The position numbers and the translations under genes were made by a program. A DNA stretch of 64,000 bases, from the NCBI RefSeq assembly GCF_014205335.1, contig NZ_JACHNH010000001.1, positions 5,574,501 to 5,638,500 of the forward strand. Reading direction: 5' to 3'. Below, piece by piece: positions 50,831 through 60,029 of the stretch (position 1 is its first letter; the number at the start of each line of letters is the position of its first letter). This DNA comes from Amorphoplanes digitatis (GTDB lineage: Bacteria > Actinomycetota > Actinomycetes > Mycobacteriales > Micromonosporaceae). The notes beneath the pieces were generated by a model. It did no database searches. It worked only from the letters and a program-made list of their open reading frames with translations, and was not told the DNA's origin.

Positions 50831-52087
50831 TTGAACACCTTGCTCGCGGAGGCCCTCTCCTCCGTTCTGCTCCTGGCCGTGCTCGCCTTCGCCGTCATTC
50901 GTCCCCGTGGCCTGCCGGAGGCGGTCGTCGCCGTCCCCGCGGCCGGCGTGGTCATCGCCACCGGTGCGATCACGCTCGACCGCGTCCGGGCCGAGGTCGC
51001 CCTGCTGGGGCCCGTGATCGGATTCCTGGCCGCGGTGCTCGTGCTGGCCCGGCTGTGCGACGACGAGGGGCTGTTCCAGGCCTGCGGAGCCTGGATGGCG
51101 CGCGCCGCACGGCGGCGGCCCCGCAACCTCCTGGCGTACGTGTTCGCGGTGGCCTCGCTGATCACCGCGGTGCTCAGCCTGGACGCCACGATCGTGCTGC
51201 TCACCCCGGTGGTGTTCGCCACCGCCGCGCGGCTGAACGCCCGGCCGAGGCCGCACGTCTACGCCTGCACCCACCTGTCGAACACGGCCTCGCTGCTGCT
51301 GCCGGTCTCCAACCTGACGAACCTGCTGGCGTTCGCCGCCAGCGCGCTGACCTTCACCCGCTTCGCCGCGCTGATGACGCTGCCCTGGCTGGTCGCGATC
51401 GGCACCGAGTACCTGGTCTTCCGGCGCTTCTTCGCCGCCGACCTGGACGCCGGCGCCGCCGCCGAGCCGGCCGCCGAGCCGCCGCCGGTGCCGGTGTTCG
51501 CGCTGGCCACCGTCGGCTGCACGCTCGCGGGTTTCGTCCTGACCTCCGCGGCCGGGATCAACCCCGCCTGGGCGGCGTTCGCCGGCGCGCTGGTGCTCGC
51601 CGCCCGGGCCCTCGTCCGGCGCCGCACCACCCCCGCGAGCATCCTGCGGGCGGCCGGGGTGCCGTTCCTGTTCTTCGTACTGGCGCTGGGGATCGTGGTC
51701 GGCGCGGTGGTCGACAACGGCCTCGCCGCGGCGCTGGGGCGACTGATCCCGGACGGCACCGGCCTGGCGGCCCTGCTCGCGATCACGGCGCTGGCCGCCG
51801 TACTGGCGAACGTCATCAACAACCTGCCCGCCGTGCTGGTGCTGCTGCCGCTGACCGCGACGGCCGGATCCGGCGCGGTACTCGCGGTGCTGCTGGGTGT
51901 GAACATCGGCCCCAACCTCACCTACGCCGGGTCGCTGGCCACGCTGCTGTGGCGGCGCATCGTGCACCAGCACGACGCGCGGGTGGACCTGCACGAGTTC
52001 ACCCGGCTCGGCCTGCTCGCGGTGCCCGCGACTCTGGTACTCGCGGTGGTGGCACTGTGGGCATCGCTGACCGCGCTCGGCACCTAG
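50831..52087 (+). CDS. ArsB/SLC13-like ion transporter
   Basis: 418 aa membrane protein with about 11 helices in two halves. Characteristic segments are LSLDATIVLLTPVVFATAAR, LSNTASLLLPVSNLTNLLA in the first half and NVINNLPAVLVLLPLTATAG with GVNIGPNLTYAGSLATLLWR in the second, the paired re-entrant loops of the ArsB/IT superfamily. Cargo could be arsenite, a dicarboxylate or another anion. No ars genes are adjacent. The TTG start follows a GGGGAAGGG; a CTG 6 bp earlier is an alternative. Confidence 0.85.
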   Translation: MNTLLAEALSSVLLLAVLAFAVIRPRGLPEAVVAVPAAGVVIATGAITLDRVRAEVALLGPVIGFLAAVLVLARLCDDEGLFQACGAWMARAARRRPRNLLAYVFAVASLITAVLSLDATIVLLTPVVFATAARLNARPRPHVYACTHLSNTASLLLPVSNLTNLLAFAASALTFTRFAALMTLPWLVAIGTEYLVFRRFFAADLDAGAAAEPAAEPPPVPVFALATVGCTLAGFVLTSAAGINPAWAAFAGALVLAARALVRRRTTPASILRAAGVPFLFFVLALGIVVGAVVDNGLAAALGRLIPDGTGLAALLAITALAAVLANVINNLPAVLVLLPLTATAGSGAVLAVLLGVNIGPNLTYAGSLATLLWRRIVHQHDARVDLHEFTRLGLLAVPATLVLAVVALWASLTALGT

Positions 52088-52466
52088 ACCCCGCCGCCGC
52101 GCGCGCCAGCGCGCGGCTGACCTTGCCGAACTCGGTCTCGTCCCTCGTCGCGTAGAGCGCCACCGTGGCACCCCCGTAGTCGGCGAGCAGCAGGTACGCC
52201 GGCCGGACCAGCCGCGCGCGGGCGAGCGTGACCAGGGCCGGCAGCACCACCAGGGCGACCGACACCGCCACCGGGACGTGCCGCGCGGTCACACCGACCA
52301 CGAGCAGCGAGACCACCGCCGTGTACGCCGCGCGCCGCGCGGTGCGGTCGCACCGCCCCCGCGCCACCCGAAGGTTGCGCAGGTGGCCGACCCGGCACCG
52401 GCGGCCGCCGATGGACAGCCACCGTTCGGTGATGCGGATGCCGTCGTGATCGTAGAAAGTGGTCAT
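51999..52466 (-). CDS. DUF6232-like membrane protein
   Basis: 155 aa. It begins TTFYDHDGIRITERWLSIGG followed by RRCRVGHLRNLRVARGRCD, a start I associate with DUF6232, then two membrane helices (AAYTAVVSLLVVGV, VAVSVALVVLPALVTLARA) and a C-terminal segment LLADYGGATVALYATRDETE. The last 89 bp overlap the convergent transporter gene. No function is known; the family name should be checked by profile search. Confidence 0.7.
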   Translation of the reverse strand: MTTFYDHDGIRITERWLSIGGRRCRVGHLRNLRVARGRCDRTARRAAYTAVVSLLVVGVTARHVPVAVSVALVVLPALVTLARARLVRPAYLLLADYGGATVALYATRDETEFGKVSRALARAAAGSRCRARSAMPTVPPPRVPESRAPRAGRAG

Positions 52467-52567
52467 CGTTCCGCCGTTCTCGTCGCAGCGACCGGGTCCA
52501 CAGAGTCGGGACACGAGGTCCGATCCGCGCCGTAGCGATCCCGTAGGGTCGGATTCGGGGGCTTGTG

Positions 52568-55500
52568 ATGGTCGAGTTGCGGCTGCTCGGCGACGTCGAC
52601 GTCCGGCACGACGGGCGTGCGGTGGCGCTGGGTTCCAAGCAGCGCGCGGTGCTCGCGGTGCTGGCGTTCCACGCGAACACCGTGGTCAGCCGGGCGGACA
52701 TCGTCAGGCTGGCCTGGGGCGGCGGCGCCGGCGACCCGCCGGTGACGATCGACCGGCTGGTCACCGACTACGTCTCGCGGCTACGGACGGCGTTCCGTCA
52801 GGCGGGCTTCGGTGCTCAGGTCCGGCTGGTCTCCCGCGCACCGGGCTACCTCCTCGAGGCGGAACCGGCCGTCGTCGACTGGCACCGGTTCCGCGACCTG
52901 GTCGCCCGGGCCCGGGCGGCGAGGCAGGCCGACGACGACGCGGACGCGGCCGAGTCGCTGCGCCTCGCGCTGGCACTGTGGCGGGGGCCGGCGCTCGCCG
53001 ATCTCGCCGGGCCCTCGCTGGACCCCCTCCGGGACCGGATGAGCGACCTGCGGCTGGCCGCGACCGAGGACCTCGCCGCGGTGCTGCTCGCCCGCGGCGG
53101 CACGGGCGAGGCGGTCGACCTGCTCACGCCGGCGGCGGCCGGGCATCCCGGCCGGGAACGCCTGGCGACGCTGCTCATCCGGGCCCTGCACGCCGCCGGA
53201 CGGCGCGACGAGGCGATCGCCGTCTACCAGCGCACCCGTACGCACCTGACCGGCCGGCTCGGGGTCGACCCCACCGACGCCCTCGAAGAGGCCTACCGGA
53301 CGGTGCTCGACGGCCGGGCACCGACACCCGCACCGGCGCAGCTGCCGGCCGACACGGGCAACTTCACCGGCCGCCACGCCGAACTCGCCCAACTGCTCAA
53401 CCTCGCACCCGGCACGACGTCCGGAGTCGTGGTGATCTGCGCCGTGGACGGCATGGGCGGCATCGGCAAGACGGCCCTGGCGGTGCACGCCGCGCACCGG
53501 CTCTCCGCACGCTTTCCCGACGGCAGCCTCTTCCTCGACCTGCACGGCTACACCCGCGCCGTCGCGGCGATCGAACCCGGGCAGGCGCTCGAGCGGCTGC
53601 TGCGCGCCCTGGGCGTACCCGGTGAGCAGATACCGGCCGAGGTCGACGACCGGGCCGCGCTCTACCGGGGCCGGCTGACCGGCCGCCGGATGTTGATCGT
53701 GCTGGACAACGCCCGTACCGCCGACCAGGTACGCCCGCTGCTCCCCGCCGAGCCCGGCTGCCTGGTCCTGGTCACCAGCCGGCGCCGGCTGACCGCCCTG
53801 GACGACGCGCGGCCCCTGTCGCTGGACATCCTGCCCCTCGCCGACGCGGTCACCCTGTTCACCAGGATCGCCGGGCCCGGACACGCCGCCGGCGATCCCA
53901 CCGCCGTCGAGCAGGTCGTCCGGCTCTGCGGGCGGCTACCCCTCGCCGTCCGCATCGCCGCCGCCCGGCTGCGCGCCCGCCCCGCCTGGACCGCGACACA
54001 CCTGGCCGACCGGCTCGCCGACCGGCACCACCGGCTCGGCCAGCTCCACGACGGCGAACGCGGCGTGGCCGCCGCGTTCACCCTGTCCTACGACGACCTC
54101 ACCGACGAGCAGCGGCGCACCTTCCGCTACCTGGGCCTGCACCCCGGCGCCGACACCGACCCGTACGCCGTCGCCGCGCTCACCGGCCGTCCCGTCGACG
54201 CCGCGGGCCGGATCCTCGAGGAGCTCCTCGACGCCCACCTGCTCATCCAGGCCGTACCGGGTCGGTACCGGTTCCACGACCTGATGCGGGCATACGCCGC
54301 CGACCTGGCCCGCTCGCGGGACACCGACGACGCGCGGCGTACGGCCCTGAACGGCCTGTTCGACCACTACCTGGCCACCGCCGCCGCCGCGATGGACGCC
54401 CTGTTCCCGGCCGGCACGTTCCAGCGGCCGCGGGTGCCACCCGCCGGCTCACCGACCCCCGACGTCACCGACCCGGTCGCCGCCCGGACCTGGCTGGACG
54501 CCGAACGCCCCAACCTGGTCGCCGTCTGCGCGCACACCGCCGTCGACGGCCGGCCCGGCTACACCAGCCGCCTGTCCGCGACCCTCGGCCTCTACCTCGA
54601 CTTCGGCGGCCACTTCGCCGACGCCCTGACCATCCACACGCACGCCGGCGAGGCCGCCGGCCGCTGCGGCGACCTGGCCGCCGAGGGCAACGCCCTGGCC
54701 AACCTCGGCACCAGCCTCGACGGGCTGGGCCGGCACGCGGAGGCCGTCGAGCAGCTCCGGCACGCCCTGCTGAACTTCCGCGAGATCGGCCACCGGGCCG
54801 GCGAGGCCCGCGCGCTGAACAACCTCGGCTACGCGTACTGCCGGTGGGGCCGCCACCGGCAGGCCGTGCGGTGCACCCGGGCGGGGCTCTCCATCTTCCT
54901 GGAGACCGGAAACCGCCTCGGCCAGGCGGACGCCCTGGACACCCTCGGCATCGTCCACCGCCAGCAGGGCCGCTACGACGAGGCGGCGGAGCACTCGAAC
55001 GAGGCGCTCGCCCTCTACCGCGAGCTCGGCGACCCGCTCGGGGAGGCGATGCAGCTCGAGCGGCTCGGCGCCATCCACGCCCGCCAGGGCCGCCACGAAC
55101 AGGCCGTCGACCACCTCCGGCGCGCCCTGGCCCTGGACCGCGAGATCGGCAACCGCCCCGGCGAGGCCGACACCCTGAACGAACTCGCCCTGGTACGCCG
55201 GCAGCAGGGCCGCTTCGACGCCGCGATCGACCACCACCAGCAGGCCATCGACCTGTTCCGCGACATCGGCAACCGCACCGGCGAGGGATCGGCACTCAAC
55301 GGCCTCGCCGAGACCCTGCACGCCACCGGGCAGCACGACCGCGCCCGCGACCTGCACGCCGCCGTACTCACCCTGACCGCCGACACCGACGCCGTCGCCG
55401 AACGGGCCCGCGCACACGCCGGAATCGCGAACATCCACCACACCACCGGCGACCCGGAGCAGGCCCGCCACCACTGGCACCGCGCCCTGGCCCTCTACAC

Positions 55501-55570
55501 CGACCTCGACCTCCCGGCCGCCGCCGACATCCGCGCCCGCCTCACCGCACTCGACGCTCCACGACAATGA
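52568..55570 (+). CDS. AfsR-like SARP regulator: wHTH-BTAD-NB-ARC-TPR
   Basis: 1000 aa cytoplasmic STAND-type activator. Order: OmpR-like winged helix (about 1-90; VELRLLGDVDVRHDGRAVAL), bacterial transcriptional activation domain (about 95-245; DWHRFRDLVARARAARQADD), NB-ARC ATPase with P-loop GMGGIGKTALAVHAAH (about 294), RMLIVLDNARTADQVRPLLP and LCGRLPLAVRIAAARLRARP, then TPR repeats (about 680-990; GNALANLGTSLDGLGRHAEA). Such proteins switch on secondary-metabolite or differentiation genes. GTG 52565 is an alternative start. No biosynthetic cluster is visible, so its target is not evident. A damaged copy of its 3' end lies about 0.85 kb downstream. Confidence 0.93.
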   Translation: MVELRLLGDVDVRHDGRAVALGSKQRAVLAVLAFHANTVVSRADIVRLAWGGGAGDPPVTIDRLVTDYVSRLRTAFRQAGFGAQVRLVSRAPGYLLEAEPAVVDWHRFRDLVARARAARQADDDADAAESLRLALALWRGPALADLAGPSLDPLRDRMSDLRLAATEDLAAVLLARGGTGEAVDLLTPAAAGHPGRERLATLLIRALHAAGRRDEAIAVYQRTRTHLTGRLGVDPTDALEEAYRTVLDGRAPTPAPAQLPADTGNFTGRHAELAQLLNLAPGTTSGVVVICAVDGMGGIGKTALAVHAAHRLSARFPDGSLFLDLHGYTRAVAAIEPGQALERLLRALGVPGEQIPAEVDDRAALYRGRLTGRRMLIVLDNARTADQVRPLLPAEPGCLVLVTSRRRLTALDDARPLSLDILPLADAVTLFTRIAGPGHAAGDPTAVEQVVRLCGRLPLAVRIAAARLRARPAWTATHLADRLADRHHRLGQLHDGERGVAAAFTLSYDDLTDEQRRTFRYLGLHPGADTDPYAVAALTGRPVDAAGRILEELLDAHLLIQAVPGRYRFHDLMRAYAADLARSRDTDDARRTALNGLFDHYLATAAAAMDALFPAGTFQRPRVPPAGSPTPDVTDPVAARTWLDAERPNLVAVCAHTAVDGRPGYTSRLSATLGLYLDFGGHFADALTIHTHAGEAAGRCGDLAAEGNALANLGTSLDGLGRHAEAVEQLRHALLNFREIGHRAGEARALNNLGYAYCRWGRHRQAVRCTRAGLSIFLETGNRLGQADALDTLGIVHRQQGRYDEAAEHSNEALALYRELGDPLGEAMQLERLGAIHARQGRHEQAVDHLRRALALDREIGNRPGEADTLNELALVRRQQGRFDAAIDHHQQAIDLFRDIGNRTGEGSALNGLAETLHATGQHDRARDLHAAVLTLTADTDAVAERARAHAGIANIHHTTGDPEQARHHWHRALALYTDLDLPAAADIRARLTALDAPRQ

Positions 55571-55594
55571 CCGGGCACCCACTGACCCCTGGAC

Positions 55595-56398
55595 TCAATC
55601 GTCGGGTCCGAGAAACGTTCCTCTGCGCGAAAGACGTTGTTGCACTTCAGCGTCCGGATCCAAAATCCTGGTATTCCTCATGCGAACGTCCTGGATCTCC
55701 GGCAATCCAAGCAATGGTTCAACGGACTGGACGGACCTGGAGTTGGTGATCCGAAGCTCTCTGAGGCGGCTTAGGCCGCAGAGCTCGTCCAGGTTCAAAC
55801 CTGATGAGATGGTGGACTTCCGTGACCCGATCAGCCGCAGCCTCAGCAAGTTTTGCACGGCACCGAGGGGCGAAAGGCTCTCAGCCTGAATCTCCAACAA
55901 CTCGACCTCGAGGAGCAACCGGCAGTTCTCTATTCCCGAAAGGTTCACCACCTGCCCAAGTCCTTCCACCTTCAACCACAGCAGACCTGGGGCTCCGGAC
56001 AAGAACTGGAGGTCGCGCCGCGCACACAACCACAGGGTCAAGTGTTGGAGCCGGGCAAGTCCAGAAAATTCAAGGACACCTGGACGATCATCGATGCCGA
56101 GCGATTCGAGAGTATCGCTCACGGTCACGGGTAAAGGGACTTTGCTTCTCGTCAGGAGAACCAGCTCGACGACACCTGACAGAGAAAAGGCATGAGAGTC
56201 GTCACGTACGGCACCCTTTACTTCTACATATTTGAGACCTGGCAGCTGACCGAGGAAATCGAGATTCTTGAGCCTCACGCCTCGCTCGATGCGAATGTAG
56301 ATTCCGTCGTATCCGCCGTCGATAAATGCCGTCGGAAGGTCGTCGACCCCTGGACCGCTCCCAATATCCCAGGTCAGGACATCGTAGTCCATTCTCAT
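55595..56398 (-). CDS. Leucine-rich-repeat-like protein, AT-richer than neighbours
   Basis: 267 aa, no signal peptide. From about residue 45 it shows irregular leucine-rich repeats: LDFLGQLPGLKYVEVKG, LARLQHLTLWL, LSGAPGLLWLKVEGLG, LGAVQNLLRLRLIG, LCGLSRLRELRITNSRSVQS and a closing LLGLPEIQDVRMRNTRILD. The N-terminal 40 residues contain YDGIYIRIERGV. Base composition and codon use (many A/T third positions) differ sharply from the flanking genes, pointing to horizontal origin. AAGGA lies 12 nt before the ATG. It sits between the SARP gene and a relic of that gene's 3' end. Function unknown, possibly protein binding. Confidence 0.8.
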   Translation of the reverse strand: MRMDYDVLTWDIGSGPGVDDLPTAFIDGGYDGIYIRIERGVRLKNLDFLGQLPGLKYVEVKGAVRDDSHAFSLSGVVELVLLTRSKVPLPVTVSDTLESLGIDDRPGVLEFSGLARLQHLTLWLCARRDLQFLSGAPGLLWLKVEGLGQVVNLSGIENCRLLLEVELLEIQAESLSPLGAVQNLLRLRLIGSRKSTISSGLNLDELCGLSRLRELRITNSRSVQSVEPLLGLPEIQDVRMRNTRILDPDAEVQQRLSRRGTFLGPDD

Positions 56399-56420
56399 CA
56401 GAGTTCATTCCTTCGATTCA

Positions 56421-56647
56421 GTGGTCTCCCCCGCCGATACCGCCGTCGACCACCTCCCGGCACGCCCTCCTGGACTTCCGCTAGATCAGCCAACGGGCTC
56501 CTTCCTCTTTCACCGAAGACCTGTACACCACGTGCTCGCCCTGACCGCGCCGCCCGGCACTGGCATCGGGCCCTCGCCCTCTGCACCGACCTCGACGGCC
56601 CGGCTGCCGACGGCCTCCGCGCCGCCTCACCGCGCCCTCGCTCCTGA
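56421..56647 (+). pseudogene. Degraded duplicate of a SARP/TPR gene 3' end
   Basis: The segment first matches a TPR of the intact gene at about 54745 (AVDHL then, after a +1 shift, RHALLDFR, a TAG where the parent has GAG, and ISQ). It then jumps to a match of the 3' region: DNA near 56518 resembles 55345, and HWHRALALCTDLDGPAAD matches the parent's HWHRALALYTDLDLPAAA near the C-terminus. Internal deletions, a frameshift and a stop make it nonfunctional. It probably derives from a tandem paralogue. Confidence 0.85.
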
Positions 56648-56758
56648 GCCGCGATCTACGGCCTGTAGAAATTCGTCCCTGCGAGTTGATCCATAACGGG
56701 CCGCGGTACGTAGTTCCCGTCGCTGGCAGCATCCGAGGTAACCGGGGTGGAGGTTGAC

Positions 56759-57580
56759 GTGTTCGCCGTCGATCAAGTGTTGGGGTGGCGTCACCGCCTG
56801 TCGGGTGCGGCGCTCGTCGCCGTCGCCCTGATCCTGCTCGACCCGAACTCGGCGCGCGCCGAGCCGGGCATTCCGCTGCCGCCGAACGAGCTGTTGACCG
56901 ACCGCGGCAAGGGCTCCATCTCCGAGGCGGACCAGGACTTCACGGTGAAGGTCCGCCTCGCCGGGCTGTGGGAGATTCCGGCCGGCGAGATGGCTCAGGA
57001 GAAGTCGAACGACCCCCGGATCAAGGCCATCGGGCGCGACATCGCCGCCCAGCACGGCGTGCTGGACAAGCTCGTCCGCGACGCGGCGAAGAAGCTCGAC
57101 GTCGACCTGCCGAACAAGCCCAACGCGGACCAGCAGAAGTGGCTCTCCGAGATGCGCGAGGCGGAGGGCGAGGAGTTCGACCAGATCTACATCGACCGGC
57201 TGCGGGCGGCACACGGCAAGATCTTCCCGGCCATCGCCACCATCCGGGCCAGCACCCGCAACGACACGGTACGCAAGCTCGCCCAGCGCACCAACCAGTT
57301 CGTCATGACGCACATGACCCTGCTGGAGAGCAGCGGCATCGTCGATTTCGCCGGGCTGCCGACGGCGCCTCCGCCGGCCGCCGCCACGACCGGACCGGCC
57401 GCGCAGGCACAGAAGTCGGTGAGCTCCGCGACGCCCCTGTCGGTGGGCGGCGCGCCGGTGCTGCCCATCGTGGTGGTCGCGCTCGTGAGCATCGCCTTGA
57501 CGGTCTTCGCCTGCCGGCACTTCATGATGGATTCCCGTCGGCCCTACCGGCGGCAACGAAGCCGGTACTACGAGTCCTGA
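56759..57580 (+). CDS. DUF4142-family exported protein with C-terminal membrane anchor
   Basis: 273 aa. The N-terminal hydrophobic stretch (LSGAALVAVALILLDPNSARA) is a signal peptide. The mature helical domain has the DUF4142 pattern: DFTVKVRLAGLWEIPAGEMA, IGRDIAAQHGVLDKLVRDAA, GEEFDQIYIDRLRAAHGKIF. A Pro/Ala linker leads to a C-terminal helix (LPIVVVALVSIALTVFACRH) and a basic tail, so it is anchored with the domain outside. DUF4142 proteins resemble ferritin-like bundles, and their role is unclear. GTG 56759 has GGAGG 5 nt upstream and is preferred to GTG 56747. Confidence 0.87.
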   Translation: MFAVDQVLGWRHRLSGAALVAVALILLDPNSARAEPGIPLPPNELLTDRGKGSISEADQDFTVKVRLAGLWEIPAGEMAQEKSNDPRIKAIGRDIAAQHGVLDKLVRDAAKKLDVDLPNKPNADQQKWLSEMREAEGEEFDQIYIDRLRAAHGKIFPAIATIRASTRNDTVRKLAQRTNQFVMTHMTLLESSGIVDFAGLPTAPPPAAATTGPAAQAQKSVSSATPLSVGGAPVLPIVVVALVSIALTVFACRHFMMDSRRPYRRQRSRYYES

Positions 57581-57600
57581 CGGTTTGCCAGACTGATGCC

Positions 57601-57972
57601 ATGACCAAGCCCCGGACGATCGACGAGTACATCGAAGGGGTCGCCGGGCCGGCCCGGGAGCTGCTCGAGCAGCTGCACGCGCTGGCCCGTGCGACCGTGC
57701 CGGATGCGAGCGAGGCCATCAAGTGGGGCCACCCCGCCTGGGTGCATCCGTCGGGGACGATCCTGTTCGTGATCAGCGGCCACGCGAAGCACGCGAACTT
57801 CACGTTCACCCCCAGCACCCGCGAGGCCTTCGACGCCGAACTCGGCGACCTCGAAACCGGCAAGGGCACGGTCAAGCTCCCGTACGGCGGCCCGGTGCCG
57901 GCGGACCTGCTGCGCCGCATGATCGAGTACCGCGTCCGCGAACACGAGGACGCCGGCGTGCTCTGGATGTGA
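57601..57972 (+). CDS. DUF1801-family protein
   Basis: 123 aa cytoplasmic protein of the YdhG/DUF1801 fold: IDEYIEGVAGPARELLEQLH, then EAIKWGHPAWVHPSGTILFV and HANFTFTPSTREAFDAELGD, ending in LPYGGPVPADLLRRMIEYRV. Members resemble iron-chaperone frataxin-like proteins, but most lack a known role. It starts 20 bp after the DUF4142 gene. No ribosome-binding site precedes the ATG, which suggests a leaderless message. Confidence 0.88.
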   Translation: MTKPRTIDEYIEGVAGPARELLEQLHALARATVPDASEAIKWGHPAWVHPSGTILFVISGHAKHANFTFTPSTREAFDAELGDLETGKGTVKLPYGGPVPADLLRRMIEYRVREHEDAGVLWM

Positions 57973-58023
57973 CCGGCCGCCGGTCGGTACGGAACTGTCG
58001 TAGCCCGCGTCTAGGCTGCCGCC

Positions 58024-58554
58024 GTGAGCATGAACGGCAACTGGCTACGCGTGTCCCCCGACGAGTTGGCACGCGCCGCGACCGACCTCGACTGGGCACA
58101 CCGGCTCGCCAGGACGGCGCGCGACAGCGGCTCCGAACGCTGGACCGGCATCGACAAGGCGTGGAACGGGCTCGACTTCCTGCTCGATCGGCTCGGCTTC
58201 GAGATTCCGCTGGTCCTGGGCGCGGAGAGCTTCGTCGAGCTGCCGGACGTCGAGCCCGACAGCGAGGAGATGTTCGACTTCCTGGCCAACCTCGAGGACG
58301 ACTGGGGCTACGGGCCACCCTCCTACCTGACGCCGGACCAGGTGGCGGCCGCGGCCGCGCAACTGGCCACGCTCACCGAGGACGACCTCATCCGCGGCGT
58401 CGACCCGACCGAGCTCTACCGGGCCGAGATCTACCCCGGCACCTGGGAGAGGCCCGGCGAGCTGGAGTGGGTGGCCCACTACCTGCCGGACGTCCGGGAA
58501 TTCTTCGCCGCGGCGGCCAAGGAGGGCGACGCGGTCATCTGCTGGCTCGACTGA
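58024..58554 (+). CDS. DUF1877-family (YfbM-like) protein
   Basis: 176 aa acidic cytoplasmic protein. It begins GNWLRVSPDELARAATD and carries the family block ERWTGIDKAWNGLDFLLDRL, followed by WGYGPPSYLTPDQVAAAAAQ, YRAEIYPGTWERPGELEWVA, and AAKEGDAVICWL at the end, all typical of DUF1877. No enzymatic function is known. The GTG lies about 6 nt after a TAGGCT -10 box, so the transcript is probably leaderless; ATG 58030 is an alternative start. Confidence 0.88.
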   Translation: MSMNGNWLRVSPDELARAATDLDWAHRLARTARDSGSERWTGIDKAWNGLDFLLDRLGFEIPLVLGAESFVELPDVEPDSEEMFDFLANLEDDWGYGPPSYLTPDQVAAAAAQLATLTEDDLIRGVDPTELYRAEIYPGTWERPGELEWVAHYLPDVREFFAAAAKEGDAVICWLD

Positions 58555-58847
58555 CCGCCGACCCACCGGGCCCGTCATCAGCAGCGCGGTGAGCCCCGAC
58601 AGACCCCTGCGCACGGACCGTTCCGTCGACCCACCGCGGACTCCCGCACCGTAAGAGCTGGCCCTCCCTCGCTTCATTGCGATTTCGCCGGACCAGGCAA
58701 TTTCAAGCTGACCTCCGACGGAGGTATTCGAGCCGGCGTCCGACAGCGCAGCAAGGTTGAAAGTACCAAGTGTTCTCTGCGAGAAGTTGGCATGATCTAA
58801 AACGGATCGGAAAGGACAAACATTGGCCGCTCCGGGATAATGAATCC

Positions 58848-59609
58848 GTGCGGCAGCTTCAATTCTTCACCAGCAGCGAGTTGGCCGCCATGCGTGACCG
58901 CACCGCATCCCGCAATTACTCCCCCGAGCGGGACGAGTTCCGCCGCAACCACGAGCGACACCGCGCGTGGGGCCTCACTCAACGTCACGCCCGGCGCCTG
59001 CGCCGGCTGCGCAGCCGAGACGATGAGCGCCACACGGCAGATCTGATCGAGCGACGCCCACCAAGGCCACAGCCGTCCCATTCGCCCGGGCTCGCCCACG
59101 TCGAGCCGGCCCGGCACCCGGCGCCACGCCGCACCACTTCGACCCACCACGATCCGTGGGACAGCAACCAGACCGAGCCGCCGGGCGAGACGGGATCCAC
59201 TGAGGCGCACCGGCTCAACAGGGCCATCGACCCGGCGATGCCCACCCCGACACCTTCGGCGGACGAGTCCGCCGGCCGGGTGGAACCTGCCCAGGCGCAT
59301 CCGCTGAGGGAAACCGCCCGCCACGCGAAACCCACCAAGGCGCGCTCGCTGGACGGGACCACTGGGCAGGTGGAACCTGCCCACCCGCCCGAACGGCATC
59401 AAGGTCAACTCGATCCGGTCGGCAGCCGCTATGGAATTAAGGTAGCCAGCGGACCCCATGACGAAATCGATCGGCACAGGAACCGACGGAATGCAAGATC
59501 TCCACCTGCCCGGCTATGCCATTTCAAACCACACCGGGGCCTCGGCGGTCCGTCACCCATACAGACACACAAAACATTTCCGGCGGCCCGATGGATGCAT
59601 TCTCATTGA
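58848..59609 (+). CDS. Hypothetical basic protein with low-complexity C-terminal half
   Basis: 253 aa from GTG 58848 (279 from GTG 58770). Residues 1-60 look like a conserved helical core (FFTSSELAAMRDRTASRNYS, PERDEFRRNHERHRAWGLTQ, RHARRLRRLR). The rest is Pro/His/Glu-rich and disordered, with a repeated VEPA(Q/H) block near 59279 and 59372. Third-position GC is high up to about 59430 and falls afterwards, so the true end or frame may be earlier. I do not know the family. The 214-293 bp before it show no gene. Confidence 0.5.
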   Translation: MRQLQFFTSSELAAMRDRTASRNYSPERDEFRRNHERHRAWGLTQRHARRLRRLRSRDDERHTADLIERRPPRPQPSHSPGLAHVEPARHPAPRRTTSTHHDPWDSNQTEPPGETGSTEAHRLNRAIDPAMPTPTPSADESAGRVEPAQAHPLRETARHAKPTKARSLDGTTGQVEPAHPPERHQGQLDPVGSRYGIKVASGPHDEIDRHRNRRNARSPPARLCHFKPHRGLGGPSPIQTHKTFPAARWMHSH

Positions 59610-60029
59610 TACAAGGACTCTCCGCACACGCGTTTCCCGAATTCGCGGCGGGTCCGGGCCGAAGGCACACGCGGACCATGCGGAAGGGGGTTTGGCAACT
59701 CTCAGTTACATGCTTGGTGAGACGGTCTGCTGATCGGCCGCTGCTGCTCGCTGCACTTGGCGGCAACCTCGACCGCTGGTTCAACGGGTGTCTCGTCCTG
59801 GCTCGGCAGCGGGGTTGCGCCTGCGCGGCGGCCAGGCAGCAGCCCGACAAAGCACCCTGAAGCTGGTCGCCTACTCCACAGTCACGCAGCCGGCGCCGCG
59901 GCAGCAGAGCACCGCGGAACCCGCGGAGCCCTGCTGCTGCGTGCGACCGTCCGGGCCGATTCGGGGAACGACCAGTCCGGTCTCGGTCGGCGGCATCCAG
60001 GCCGAGGCCGGCGGCCGCCGACCGGTGGG
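59610..60029. other. 420-bp stretch with no supported gene
   Basis: Open frames exist on both strands but none has a ribosome-binding site, consistent third-position GC or a recognisable domain. I see no RNA gene, repeat or clear terminator here. Confidence 0.5.

Noticed and set aside
55571..56758. Insertion sequence bringing in the LRR gene
   Set aside because: No transposase, terminal inverted repeats or target duplication could be found around it.
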